Shown here: positions 31,337 through 41,677 of the stretch, piece by piece
How positions within the stretch are numbered: the stretch's first letter is position 1
Layout of the letters: each line of letters begins with the position of its first letter
Origin: Ophiosphaerella korrae
Lineage: Eukaryota > Ascomycota > Dothideomycetes > Pleosporales > Phaeosphaeriaceae
Reading direction: 5' to 3'
Assembly (NCBI GenBank): GCA_028456385.1
Contig: JALNQF010000035.1
Coordinates: forward strand, 1-64,000
Length of the DNA: 64,000 nt
Notes under the pieces: model-generated
The model's database searches: none
What the model was told of the DNA's origin: nothing
The model's input: the letters and a program-made list of their open reading frames with translations, nothing else
Translations under genes and position numbers: made by a program

Positions 31337-33954
31337 GGGGGTGGGGTTATGCGTGTTGCTTGGTTCTGGCGGCAACAGGATGCTTGTCAGGCGATTTGGT
31401 TTTTGTGAAGTTAGAGTAGAGTTCGGATGTTTTTTTTTCAAAATCGACTAGAGGCTGAGGCCAGACACAAGAACTCTGGAAGCTATCATGCGTCCTTCGA
31501 AAGCCTCTGAGAGCCCTTCCCAAGATGACATTTGAGCGTGCACGATTCAGACATCTACGTGAACGCGATGGTAAAATTGGGCTTTCAGCTGAATCATGAA
31601 AATTCAAAAAGTAGATTACTGTAAATCTAGTAGTTAGCATCCTCAGACTCGTTGGTGTGGCAGCATCAAGCAATAAGAGTGAGGTTGTGTAGATCACGTG
31701 ATTTTGCATACCTAATATCTTTCACCCTGCCAAGACGCATCAATCGACACCCACATACCCCACTTGCCTAATCAGGACAGTACCAACTCTCCCAGAGCGA
31801 TGACGACGACGACATGGTCAAAATGACGATTCACAAAAAGGTCCGGAGTGGATCATCAAGCCCTGGGAATGTATCTGTCGAAGTGGTGAGGCAAAAGGAG
31901 TGCGGCCTGGCGTGTACGTTCACCCTCAAAATTTGCAGTAACCGACACCTCAAGCCACAAATCTACTTGCTTAATCGGGAAAGTACCAACTCTAACAGAG
32001 GACTGACAGGTGTTCTGGATGTTCGTCTGAACTTTCGGATGGAGAGCGACTTGGGACGGTTGCGCGGCGAGTACATTCACTGCCAAGATTCACTGCGATC
32101 AGCACCTGGACGCTAGCACTTACTTGCCAAATTAGGCATGTACCAACACTCTCTGAGTGTTGAATATAGTGCAAAAGTCTTGCTGCAGTGCAAGAGGATC
32201 TGTTCGTTGACCTCAGGAGGCTGGTGGGTGAGAAAAGGCCACAGCAACGGGCGAGACATTTAATAAACAGCTCACTTTCTTTTTACTAAAATATAACATT
32301 TTTGCTGGTACAGGTCGATGAATGTTGTTCTTGTATGCCTGGAAGTCAACATGAAAGAAAAGAGATTGCACAATGCTACACGGTGTATATTTATTCTTGA
32401 GATTGTGTTGCCACTGCTACATGTATAGCCAGGTTGCATCGGTACAGCATGCTTTTCTCTTTACAATGGCACTATTTCAAACAACCAATCGCTTCAGCGA
32501 TAAAGTACATACTCAAAACAGCTTTATCAAAAGACGGAAACAGCGCCTGAAACTCGACGCCATGATGTGAAGTTGTGCGCTCTTGCTAAGAGAACACCAT
32601 CTCTTGGGTCTCAACATTTTCTTCGATTGGCATTGAATACTCACATGATCCATCCTATTTAAACCTGCGTATTCTCGGAGCATGAATCGCCGCACGATGT
32701 CCGTGTAATTTCCAGATCACACCGTATCATACCAGTTCCTTCAAAGAACCTTACCACGGCAGAGTGCAAATCTAGTAGAGTATGAGTGCACACGGAAGGT
32801 AATGGTGCTAGTACATGAGGTAGCCTGGAATAAAAACTACCAACAATTCATGTACTAAAGATAGCTATAGATAGATGTGACTGATTCCTCTCAATTTCAA
32901 AGATTGAGGAGTTCGAAGGCTGTTGTTCGTCGTCATGGAAACAACCGCCCAACCCTATGCGCTCCATTCTCGGCTACCAATCAGAGCAGTTCCGCTTCTC
33001 ATCTAGCATGCTGCCTCTCGGTAAACTGAAACGGTGAAAAATCACTCTCTGAATTATGTTGGTGCTAAATGTATACGAGAAATTATATACTACGAAATAA
33101 CTAAGCAAGGAGTCTTAGAGTACTCTAGCTACCCTTGTATTGTGGTGTAGTAGAACCACACGTGATTGGGGAGGCTTAGGTCAGCCTTGCGGCTCTGCAT
33201 GAGCCCCGAGTAAGATCGGATAGAGCAGATAGCCACCGACACCAACTCGTTATGTAGCTACTTAATCTATATACTTCAACTCATCTCTCACCGACTGCAG
33301 GTCGCCACCTGCCTCCTACTTCAGCGTGCATCCTAGTATGCCACAGTATATACCTCGGAGAAAGGTTCTAAGTAGCTTAGGTACCGTCTAGCTGCTACGT
33401 CTTGAGTGGTCAACGTTCCAATTTTCCAGTTTCCTGAGAGGCTGCCCGGTCTCTCGCACCAATCGATCTCGCGTTCACCCATCAACGTCACCTGGCACAC
33501 TGTGGAACTCAGCTATTCTCCTCGAAATAAAGACCTGTTGATGTCAAAGACGCCGTCGGTAGGGTTTTCAGTCAACCATGAAGCTATCTGCAGTTCATTC
33601 AATCCAAGCTGATAGATTACCACAGTATGAACACTTTGGATCCCATGGCAGTTTTCCTTAGCGACCCAGCCCCCAAGCCAGAGTAAGTGTCAGATTCAAG
33701 AAATTTACTGCTGCCGCGCGCCATGCAGACCGGGCTAAATGCACCTATTACGTGTATGCCCGAGAAGCTCAGCCTCGTTGTCTTCATCCCATTCCCTTTA
33801 AAGTGGCATGTTTTCTGCACATTCGGGACGGCTTATATACTTTCTTATTAGACTTTGTCGTATTGACAAGATCATCCACGGCGCCATGGGGTATCAGCAC
33901 CGTTCCCTGTCCGAAGGCTCCATGTTTTAAGAGTGTTTAACCCACAATCCCGAC
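31337..33954. other. Gene-poor region with degenerate repeats
   Basis: About 2.6 kb without a supported gene. 31711-32157 holds three copies of an 87-bp repeat (listed separately). From about 33135 to 33370 the sequence looks like a transposon or LTR relic (CCACACGTGATTGGGGAGGC and a GCATGAGCCCCGAGTAAG block that I associate with fungal retroelement LTRs), but I cannot define its ends. The rest is featureless. Confidence 0.45.
31711..32157 (+). repeat. Three degenerate 87-bp repeats with intron-like ends
   Basis: Copies at 31711-31797, 31914-32000 and 32071-32157, each ending with a conserved 35-bp block (CTTGC...TAAT..GG......TACCAAC.CT....GAG). Copies 2 and 3 begin GTACGT and GTACAT and all end in AG, so they have the look of fungal introns with a CTTGCTTAATC-like branch region. 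Spacing is 203 and 157 bp. They could be introner-like elements or duplicated exon-intron units. Confidence 0.6.
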
Positions 33955-35337
33955 ATGTCAGGCCCCGCACACTACACCGTCGGTTGGATATGCATAATTC
34001 CGACCGAATTTACTGCCGCTCATGTATTCCTCGACGAAGAATATGATGGTCCGACGTCTGTAGCTCATCAAGACAATAACGACTACATATTGGGAAGGAT
34101 TGGAAGGCATAATGTCATGATCGCTGTACTGCCCAATGGGGGATATGGCACGACTTCTGCTGCAGGCGTTGCAAAAGGCATGTTACACCGCTTTCTCAAT
34201 ATTCAGATTGGATTGATGGTAGGTACCGCAGGCAGTGTGCCAAGCTCAAAGCACGATATTTGCTTAGGTGATATTGTCGTGAGCTCTCCTCAAAATGGAA
34301 GTGGAGGAGTGCTCCAATATGATTTTGGCAAAACAATCCAAGACCAAAAGTTCTAGCTCACTGGTTTCCTAAACCAGCCACCATCATTACTACGAGCGGC
34401 TGTAAGCCGGCCGGTAACTCAATATAAGATCGATGGCTATCACTTCAATGAAGCTATCGAGAATGTCTTTACGAATAAACCGGGACTCAAGAAAAAGTAT
34501 GAAAGGCCGAAGTTAGATAGCAATAGGCTCTACCAGTCTACCGTTTTACACCCTTGCAATAGTGAAGAAAATTGTGCCGAAGTCTGCAGTGGGGATTCGT
34601 TACACCTTGTAGATCGAGAGGAGCGAAGTATTGACGAAAACAATCCTGCAATTCAGCATGGAATCATTGCTTCAGCAAATCAGATGATGAATGACGCACT
34701 TCTTCGAGATAAGCTAGGAAAGGAACATGACATTTTATGCTTCGAGATGGAAATGGCAGGCCTGATGAATCACTTTCTGTCACGGGTGTTTCCCGTTGAG
34801 CCACCGATAGGCATCCAGTATATATACTATTCTGTGCCCAGTATGCCTATTCGGCATACTGTACCTCTTTTGGTCACGTCTGGTCTGGCGGCATACAGAA
34901 CCCGGCCTTACACTTTCCCTGCCTTGTCATTCGTGGCATCCACAATTATTCGGACACTCACAAGAACAAGAAGTGGCAGGGCTACGCAGCGATGGCCGCA
35001 GCAGCGTATGCAAAAGATGTTCTTTGCAGGATTCCGCCTAATGGAATCTAATTAGAGAGAGAACTTGGAGATGCTGTATTTGATTAGTTGATATCGTTCC
35101 CCCAGTCAATGGATTGGCAGTGCTGACATTTTCTTCAATGAAAAGGCTTGACAGATATTGCCAAGGAGCACAGAGACACTGCACAGAAACAGCTCGAGAT
35201 ACAGCAACCCGTAGTCAAGCAGAATCTATCCGACAGAGAAAAAGAATGTCTCCAATTACTCCGCTTAACTACAAGTGACAAGAATGTCTCGTATGAATGG
35301 TACAAAGATCGCGTACACGATCACGTAGCTTCTCCGT
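33955..35337 (+). pseudogene. Broken NLR-type gene: nucleoside-phosphorylase domain and linker
   Basis: From ATG 33955 the frame encodes the N-terminal half of a nucleoside-phosphorylase (PNP_UDP) domain of the kind that heads fungal NACHT/ankyrin receptors: [65 protein letters not shown] at 34354-34356 interrupts it (relatives have Gln, a CAG to TAG change), but the frame continues to DILCFEMEMAGLMNHF. There a 135-bp solo LTR (34778-34912) is inserted; beyond it [20 protein letters not shown] resumes in the frame expected without the insertion. After a short gap, 35146-35336 encodes the linker that normally precedes NACHT (DREKECLQLLRL ... YEWYKDRV). The NACHT itself is absent. In fungi these proteins act in non-self recognition. 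This copy is dead. Confidence 0.85.
34778..34912. mobile_element. 135-bp solo LTR with 5-bp target duplication
   Basis: The insert starts TGTCACGGG, ends CCTTACA (TG...CA ends) and is flanked by a perfect 5-bp direct repeat CTTTC at 34773-34777 and 34913-34917, as left by LTR retrotransposon integration. Removing the insert with one CTTTC restores an uninterrupted phosphorylase-domain frame. An internal palindrome AGTATGCC-N5-GGCATACT lies near 34840. No internal retrotransposon sequence remains, so it is a solo LTR or a very small TRIM-type element. Confidence 0.88.
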
Positions 35338-36660
35338 AGCTAATTTTAGCATTGCAGAAATGGCCCTAGCTAAAATTGGGCTGAATAATTGAAAAAAGAT
35401 AGCATTGCTTTTCGGGCCACTAGCATCTGGACTTATCTTGGTTGACGAGGCAATATCATCGCCGAAGTAGCTGAGAAAGCGTATACAAAGTCCTGCCTAA
35501 GACGAAGTTTGAAGTCATCGTCTTCTTCAAGGCCAAGATCATTCAAGAGCGTTACTACACAGTCTTTGGTTGAGGCTGCATTCGTCCCCGAGACAGCCGG
35601 AGGCCGGTTTACAGCAAGGACAATTGCGAAGGCTTTCTGGACTGGGATATCTTCTTTGGACTTGCTTAGAATTTGCTTGTGTGCTTGATTAACGCTCTTT
35701 AGAAGTGCGCCGGTTGCCAATTTGACACCTTTTCGTGTCTTTTTAAAATTTCGGTCTCCAAACGCTCAAACAACGGATATACCCATAGATATGTGCGGTG
35801 TTGGGTTTTAAGTAGTTAGCGGAACAGGTGCTGTTTTATTCCATCTGAGAGACGCAGTTGGCCGACCCTGTATCCAATGATGTGATTTGCCTCTTAATGG
35901 TCTCTGATTCTTCGTCCCCTGGAATGCGTGTAGGCGGGGTATTTTCAGGTAGACCATGGAATTGAAAAACGACACGGCCATATGAGAGAGAGGCTTGTTA
36001 GGATATACTTGAGTTCGCCCACTCAGGGTCGTTCGTGATGCCATTCGATACTCCATATTAAATCTCTCAAATCGGACTAGATGCGTTCGTCCGGAGGGTC
36101 CAAAACGATGGTAACATAGCCAACCCGTGGGCCTCCGAAGAACTGTATTTTCCAGAATAGTTTATAAAAAAATTGAGTCGATTATACCTTTATCGTGTTT
36201 GTTGATGGCTAGAGGCTATCTCCTTTGGAAGGAACCTGCGTCAGTTTAAACCTAGCAGCGATCAAGTCACTTTGTGTGGCAGACCCGCAATCCTAAGCAA
36301 GATAGGAACAACCTTCTTCTGGGCAAGGATAGGAGGATAGGTAGTGTTACTACTTGTTCAAGCTACAGGAGGTTTTCCCCTTTTAGGATTTTTACTCCTA
36401 GAGGTACAAGATTAGCTAGTAGCTAGTTTTAGCATAGTTATTAGAGGGAAAATAGCACTAGCATTAACTCCTATAATAAGGAAAGAGAGTGCTGGATTTT
36501 GTAAGATTAATTTAGCCAAAGACGGATTTTCCACATCCAGGATCTGCCGAGACAAGCAACAACCCTAACTTTTACTTGACCCAGTCTTGGAAGTCTTTAT
36601 GCCCTAGGAACTAGGTGCATGTACCTTCTACCATAATATGTCTTGCTCTAAGCAACGTTA
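35338..36660. other. Unassigned sequence inside the NLR relic
   Basis: About 1.3 kb where a NACHT domain would be expected. It has no NACHT motifs. A 95-codon minus-strand frame (35433-35720) has no family I know. 36290-36500 is AT-rich with repeated CTAGTTTTAGC-like words that also occur near 35340. The stretch may be an insertion that replaced the middle of the gene. Confidence 0.45.
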
Positions 36661-37005
36661 GTAAATTCCAAGAGACCACGGAAACTCTTGCATTAGTAAC
36701 ATACCTCGGGTTTACCGCAGTCGTCGAAAGACTGCTCACCACCGGCGCTGACATCAATACCGACAATTCGGTATACAGCACCGCACTTGTAGTCGCTTCA
36801 AGAATGGCGGTGAAGCGAGTAGTACAACTACTGCGCAGCAGTGGTGCTAATGTCAACATTCAGGGTGGACAATATAGCATCGCACTTTGAGCTGCTTCAA
36901 TAAAAGGCCATAGGGAGGTGAGAAAACTATTACTTCTTGCTGGGGCTGATGTGAACGCTTAAGCTGGACGAGATGGAAGTGCGCTTTATGCGGTTTCGGC
37001 ACAGG
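36661..37005 (+). pseudogene. Ankyrin-repeat remnant
   Basis: The + strand reads about three ankyrin repeats: AVVERLLTTGADINTDN, VKRVVQLLRSSGANVNIQGG and, after a TGA at 36888-36890, GHREVRKLLLLAGADVNA, then TAA and an AGRDGSAL fragment. This repeat style (VVxLLLxxGADVNAQGG) is that of the C-terminal array in fungal NACHT/ankyrin proteins. Order and strand match the phosphorylase relic at 33955, so both ends probably belong to one former gene of more than 3 kb. Confidence 0.8.
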
Positions 37006-37157
37006 CATATTGTCCCCAGCCCTGTTGTGCGTGCTGTGCTATGTACACGAGCATAAACACACGGTTCTCAGCATCTGGTTTCTTGGAACACATTATTGTA
37101 TCAATTCCATTCTAGCCCCAGAATTCTCTTAGGCGTTTTGGGCGTTTGGTCGTATAT

Positions 37158-37823
37158 TGTTGTGAGATCGTGAGCTTAGGAATGAATGGGAGACGCTCAT
37201 TGATTCTAAGTAACTACAAAAGAGATGGTTTATATATCTACGTGAGATCACTGGATCTTTTAGTTTCTCCTGTTCCGTTCAGGTTCTGTACTCATCTAAT
37301 CTTAGCTCTGGCTGTAGAGCTTCGTATTGTGCCGAAGATCATTGATCCCTTGCAGGGATCATTGAGCTCTTGCGACACACCCCCAGGTAAGCTACAATCG
37401 TAGTTTACCTGCGATTCAAGAGATCTTGTGTTTGATAGTCATGTGATTTTTTTCACATGCCCAATCAATCCTAGCAGAGTAGCTCTACTTTTCTAGTACT
37501 TACAGCCATCTTGGTAAGCAAAAAGGCGGTGTGAGTATTAATCAAACGACTATCAAACACAAGATCTCTTGAATCGCAGGTAAACTACGATTGTAGCTTA
37601 CCTGGGGGTGTGTCGCAAGAGCTCAATGATCCCTGCAAGGGATCAACGCCACAATACGAAGCTCTACAGCCGGAGCTAAGATTGGATGAGTACAGAACCT
37701 GAACGGAACAGGAGAAACCAAAAGATCCAGTGATCTCACGTAGATATACAAACCATCTCTTTTGTAGTTACTTAGAATCAATGAGCATCTCCCATTCATT
37801 CCTAAGCTCACGATCTCACAACA
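37158..37823. repeat. Large inverted repeat, arms about 280 bp
   Basis: Left arm 37158-37440 and right arm 37548-37823 are near-identical reverse complements separated by 107 bp. Both outer ends begin TGTTGTGAGATCG on their own strand and the inner ends match through GTTTGATAGTC. Each arm also contains a palindrome AGGTAA-CTAC...GTAG-TTACCT. The arms differ by a few substitutions and one small gap. This could be a foldback element or two solo LTRs in opposite orientation. Short open frames on opposite strands encode the same peptide only because of the inversion. Confidence 0.92.
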
Positions 37824-38054
37824 TATATGTATTCGGTTGGTTTTGTATAACATCTCTTGCTGAACACTGAATTGAAATTAAACACAACTATTTCAACCAT
37901 GTCTATTGCATACTAACCACATTGCCCATTAGAATGTCATGCAAACACCATCTTCAAAAATGATAATTTCACTACGTATACACATCCCTTACCCCCCATT
38001 CCACCCCTTCCCAATTATCCACCCATCCACCCGCCATACCTATCATTACCCTTC
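37824..38054. other. Flank between inverted repeat and lunapark gene
   Basis: AT-rich then C-rich sequence, the 3' flank of the lunapark gene. No feature supported. Confidence 0.4.
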
Positions 38055-39243
38055 TCACTTCTTTCCCCTCCCCCGACTCTTACTCCTCGTCCCCTTACTA
38101 ACCGGCTCAACCACCACCTCCTCCTCCTCCCCCACTTCCTCTCCCTCCCTCTCAACCTCCCTCTCAACCTCCCTCTCCACCTCCCTTTCAACCTCCCTCT
38201 CAACCTCCCTAACAACCCTCTCCCCAACCCCCCTCTCCTCCCCATTCCACGCAAAACACCCACTACACCTCCACCGCCCGACATCCTCCAGGCCCCTTGC
38301 CCCCGGCGGCGCCTGCCCATTGACAAGCCGACACGACTCGCAGATAAGCGCGAGCCTGTTCTTCGGCTGCGTTTCATCTTCGCCGAGGAGGGCGTCGAGA
38401 ATGCGATCGTACCAGTGCGTTTGCGCGGGTTGCGGCGGCGGGAAGGCGTTGGGGGCGAAGGAGGCGGAGGGGAGGAGGGAGGGAGGGGTTGGAGACGGGG
38501 TGGTGGGCTCAGGGGCGGCGCGTTGTGGCGTCACGGGTTGTTGTTGTTGTTGTTGTTGGGTCTGGGGGCGCTGGATGTTTGCTGTGGGCGGGGGTGGCAT
38601 GCCTGTGCGGGGACCCGGACCCTGTTCCGGGTTCTTTTGCTGGGCGTGCGGTTTGGGGTTTGGTGGGGACCCCAGGGCGTCCTTTTGCTTTGGGGAGGCA
38701 CCATATTTCTCGAGGAGTTTTTGGGTGGAGTTGTATTTGGTAGCTTCTTTGAGGCGTTCGATGGTGGCGTCGCGCTCTTTGTTGAGTTTCTTGAGGTAGG
38801 TGTCTGTGTTGCGGATGCGGTAGTCGAAGTAGGATGTGAGCGCGTACCGGATGGCGTAGATGCTGGTGCTGGTCAGTAAACTTCCCATGTACAACTGTAA
38901 AGGTATAATGTATGGGGACTTACACGACTGGGCCACCGGCAACAACCGTTCCCTCTATTATTCCCCAATTCTGCCATCCCGTCACAAGCGTGAGTAGCAA
39001 CGCCGCCAGGATATACGCAAACCCGGCATACAGTGTCCACATGACACGAGCCCGTCTGGACAACTGCCTTTGCCGATCATTAACAGCCGCAGCGCGAGTA
39101 ATCTTGCCGCTAAGCATGTTCAGCGTCTTCTCGAAAGACGCAGCATCTTCGTTCGCCTAGGCCGATTAGCTCCGTCTACTTAAAATACGTGAAAGTGAAA
39201 GTGGGATAACGTGACATACCCTCCAGGGCCACAAGGAAACCAT
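38055..39243 (-). CDS. LNP1: Lunapark, ER three-way-junction protein
   Basis: Three exons on the minus strand: 39243-39220 (MVSLWPWR only), 39156-38924 and 38862-38055, giving 354 residues. The 3' acceptor at 38863 is preferred because it yields GGPVVIYAIRYALT, matching the family. Two hydrophobic helices (WTLYAGFAYILAALLLTLVTGWQNW and GTVVAGGPVVIYAIRYAL) form the hairpin anchor, followed by a coiled coil (YLKKLNKERDATIERLKEATKYNSTQ split over 20 residues) and LLEKYG. The C-terminal zinc ribbon has CESC and CSGC (about 270-300). Lunapark stabilises three-way ER tubule junctions against atlastin/Sey1 activity. The tail carries tandem EVER repeats encoded by a 12-bp unit near 38140-38215, and a polyglutamine run lies near residue 185. 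Confidence 0.9.
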
Positions 39244-39474
39244 ATCGCCGTAATCGCAGCCGTCAAGCCTGGAATTGTGTTCGAGCAGCCATGCTCGCGT
39301 GCCAACAGCTCCTTCGACGTCACACGAAGCTCTGTGATCGCTGCAGGCATAAGCGCAGTCACGTGCGTCGGCAACGGGTCGGACTTCCGCTCTTCATCCA
39401 TGCAGCATTCAGATTTGCAAACCACGAAATAATCCCTCTCAAAATAGTTTTACTCGCCACCGCAAATTTGGAAT

Positions 39475-39868
39475 ATGGCTCTCCCAGCATACCGCTCCCT
39501 CCTCCGTTCCACTCGCATTGCCTTCCAAGGCGACACACCCACGCTCCTCGCCGCACGCAATCAAGCGCGCGCCACATTCGAGCAAAACCGCGCCATCGCA
39601 ATCGGCAGCACAGAACAAGCCGACCTCCTCGAGCACGCCTCCTCGGTCGCAAGAATCCTGCGTGAGAACGTCGTGCAGGGCGAAGCTGGGCCGGCAGGCG
39701 GGAAGTTCAGTACGTCACATACCGGCATTTTGTTATAATTCATACAATGTGGGGAGTGGCTAATTGGTCGCAGAGCTGCGGATACACGAGCATACGGAGC
39801 GGGGGGATAATGAGGATATCAAGAAGGGAGGCAAGGGGATACAAGAAGGCAAGTGTTGCTCGGTGTGA
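39475..39868 (+). CDS. MZM1: Complex III assembly factor Mzm1 (LYR family)
   Basis: Exons 39475-39709 and 39774-39868 (64-bp intron, GTACGT...GCAG) give 109 residues. The LYR-type start AYRSLLRSTRIAF, then LLAARNQARATFEQNR and a C-terminal KLRIHEHTERGDNEDIKK match Mzm1, a matrix chaperone that holds the Rieske protein Rip1 before its insertion in complex III. The downstream IHEHTE block is formed at the splice junction, which supports the intron. It is divergent from LNP1 across about 230 bp. Confidence 0.88.
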
Positions 39869-39948
39869 AGGGAGATGGATGGGAATGGAAATGATACTAT
39901 GATACCCCATGCTATGAACGCCGATTGAATGCTATGGTTGAGGGTGAA

Positions 39949-41251
39949 TTAGTCGCCTCTAAGACTGGCGTAATTGGTCTCGTCATCTGCGCCTGGAGGC
40001 GGCGCGATGGCCATGCTGTCGAAGGTATTTTGTGGGGTAGATTCGATTGCGGCCTGGGCGGCAGCTCGACGGGATGGACCGGCAACTTGGCGGCCTTCTT
40101 TTGCGTACTGCATTCGCACGTTCTGGTCTAGAGTGTCTAGTTGCTTTGGCTTGCCCCATGTGACTTTCATTGGACATCCCTTGATGACAACTTTGCCTTT
40201 CAGCGCCTCTGCTGCTGCTTCTGCGTCTGCCCTCTTGACGTAGTTGACGTATGCGCAGTGTGCTCGATGGGAGCACACGAGTGATCTGAGTTGGCCGTAC
40301 TTTGTGAAATGTGTGCGGATGTCGTGCTCAGGGAGGTCGTCTTCAACACCGGTCACAAAGAGAGATGCGATGTTGGGGTCCGACGGCGGTAACCAATCCT
40401 GCGGGTTTGGTTCTGCGGCGGGGCCACCCATACGACCTCCTCTTCCTCCTCTTGCACTTCCACGTCCGCGAACGGCACCTCTTGAGTCTCTGGTTCTTAT
40501 AGGTCCTGGAATATGCCCTCCTGCACCACCTCCGCTCAATCCTTCGGGCGCCGGCAGTGCTTTCTGACCGCCGCTCTCCTCTGCCTCGGCCTCTAGTCTC
40601 CGTTGCTTCTTGTAGTAGGGTTCGCTTTGCGCCAGCCGCTTGAGCAAATCACGGGCTTTCTCATCCGTCTTGTCGTGCGCCTCCATGGCACCTCTGCCCT
40701 CTTCAATTTCCCTCTCGTGTTCTTGCGCATAGTATTGTCTGTTGATGTCGCTCTTGGGGCCTGGAGCCACCATTTTGAGCGCCGCATCTCGAACGGCGAG
40801 GGGCAGCTGAAACGCCAAATCCAGCATGCAGCACTGGCAGCAGTTCTTGAGTCTGGCGCATGTTAAGCAGACGTTTGTGCGCTTTTGCCGGGCGGTGCGG
40901 TCGGTCTTCCAGCGGAAGATGGTGAAGGGTCGAGTGCAAATCTTGCATTCCTGTTGGTGTTAGTAAATATACCATACAGATTTCCTTGTCATAGAACGTA
41001 GACGGCGACGGCGACGGCGACGGCTAAGATTAGGAATGCAAGCACATGATGCTCGCAGTCGCCCTCCATTTTCACATGCTCGTCGGGCACGCTCGTATGA
41101 TGCACGGGCTCAAGCCCAGACTTACTGCTCCATAGTCTTCCTTCAACATCTCAACATAGAGATTCTCAGGCAGGCATTTCTCGCACACGGACGGGAAGTC
41201 AGTCGTCTCCCAGCCGGAGCGATTCAGATCCTGCTTGATCTGCGGAGGCAT
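39949..41251 (-). CDS. SLT11: Pre-mRNA splicing factor Slt11/Ecm2 (RBM22-like)
   Basis: Two exons on the minus strand, 41251-41126 and 40950-39949, split by a 175-bp intron (GTAAGT...AACAG), giving 375 residues. The N-terminus MPPQIKQDLNRSGWETTDFP leads into Cys-rich zinc-binding segments (VCEKC, ECKICTRPF, CLTCARLKNCCQCCMLDL), followed by a helical part, an RG-rich linker and an RRM at about 230-305 (LFVTGVEDDLPEHDIRTHF, CAYVNY). This is the Slt11/RBM22 layout, a spliceosome component that contacts U6 snRNA and intron in the activated complex. The intron is longer than most here. It is divergent from ERG6. Confidence 0.92.
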
Positions 41252-41677
41252 ATCGGCGGCGAGCACGCGCGGGTCAGCGAAATGACGGTAGATATAGGGT
41301 CGCAAGAGCGGAAGGTGAAGGCACGTAGCGTATCGGGAGTCTCTGCATACGTTGTGGTGGGGGCGCAGCGGGTTGACGGCGGCAAGGTGATGATGAATCT
41401 AGGATGGCCAAGAGCAGACGCTGGAAATGTGCAGGGCCTTGGCAAACGTCCGGGTGGGTGGCGTGCACGAGTGGCACTAGGGCCTCCGCGTACACAACGC
41501 GCCGTGATTGGATAGCATATTTCAAAGGGGCTCGCCATTGCCAAATTTCCTACATACCGCTCTTTACTTAAGTTTACCCTTTTGCCGGCTGTTGAGCCTT
41601 TTGCTATTCAATTGTCTCTGCTTCGCCTTGGTGCTGCTCTTCCCCTAAAATCAGGTACTTTTAATACGCTATTCATC
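41252..41677. promoter_or_regulatory. Divergent SLT11/ERG6 promoter
   Basis: 426 bp between start codons. ATTGG (CCAAT on the other strand) lies at 41507-41511, and a CT-rich, TATA-poor leader precedes the ERG6 ATG. Long open frames on both strands here are extensions or shadows. Confidence 0.4.

Noticed and set aside
35433..35720. 95-codon minus-strand frame inside the NLR relic
   Set aside because: No recognisable family or supporting structure; left as part of unassigned DNA.
37146..37853. Two nearly identical peptides encoded on opposite strands
   Set aside because: They arise from the inverted repeat itself and are not separate genes.
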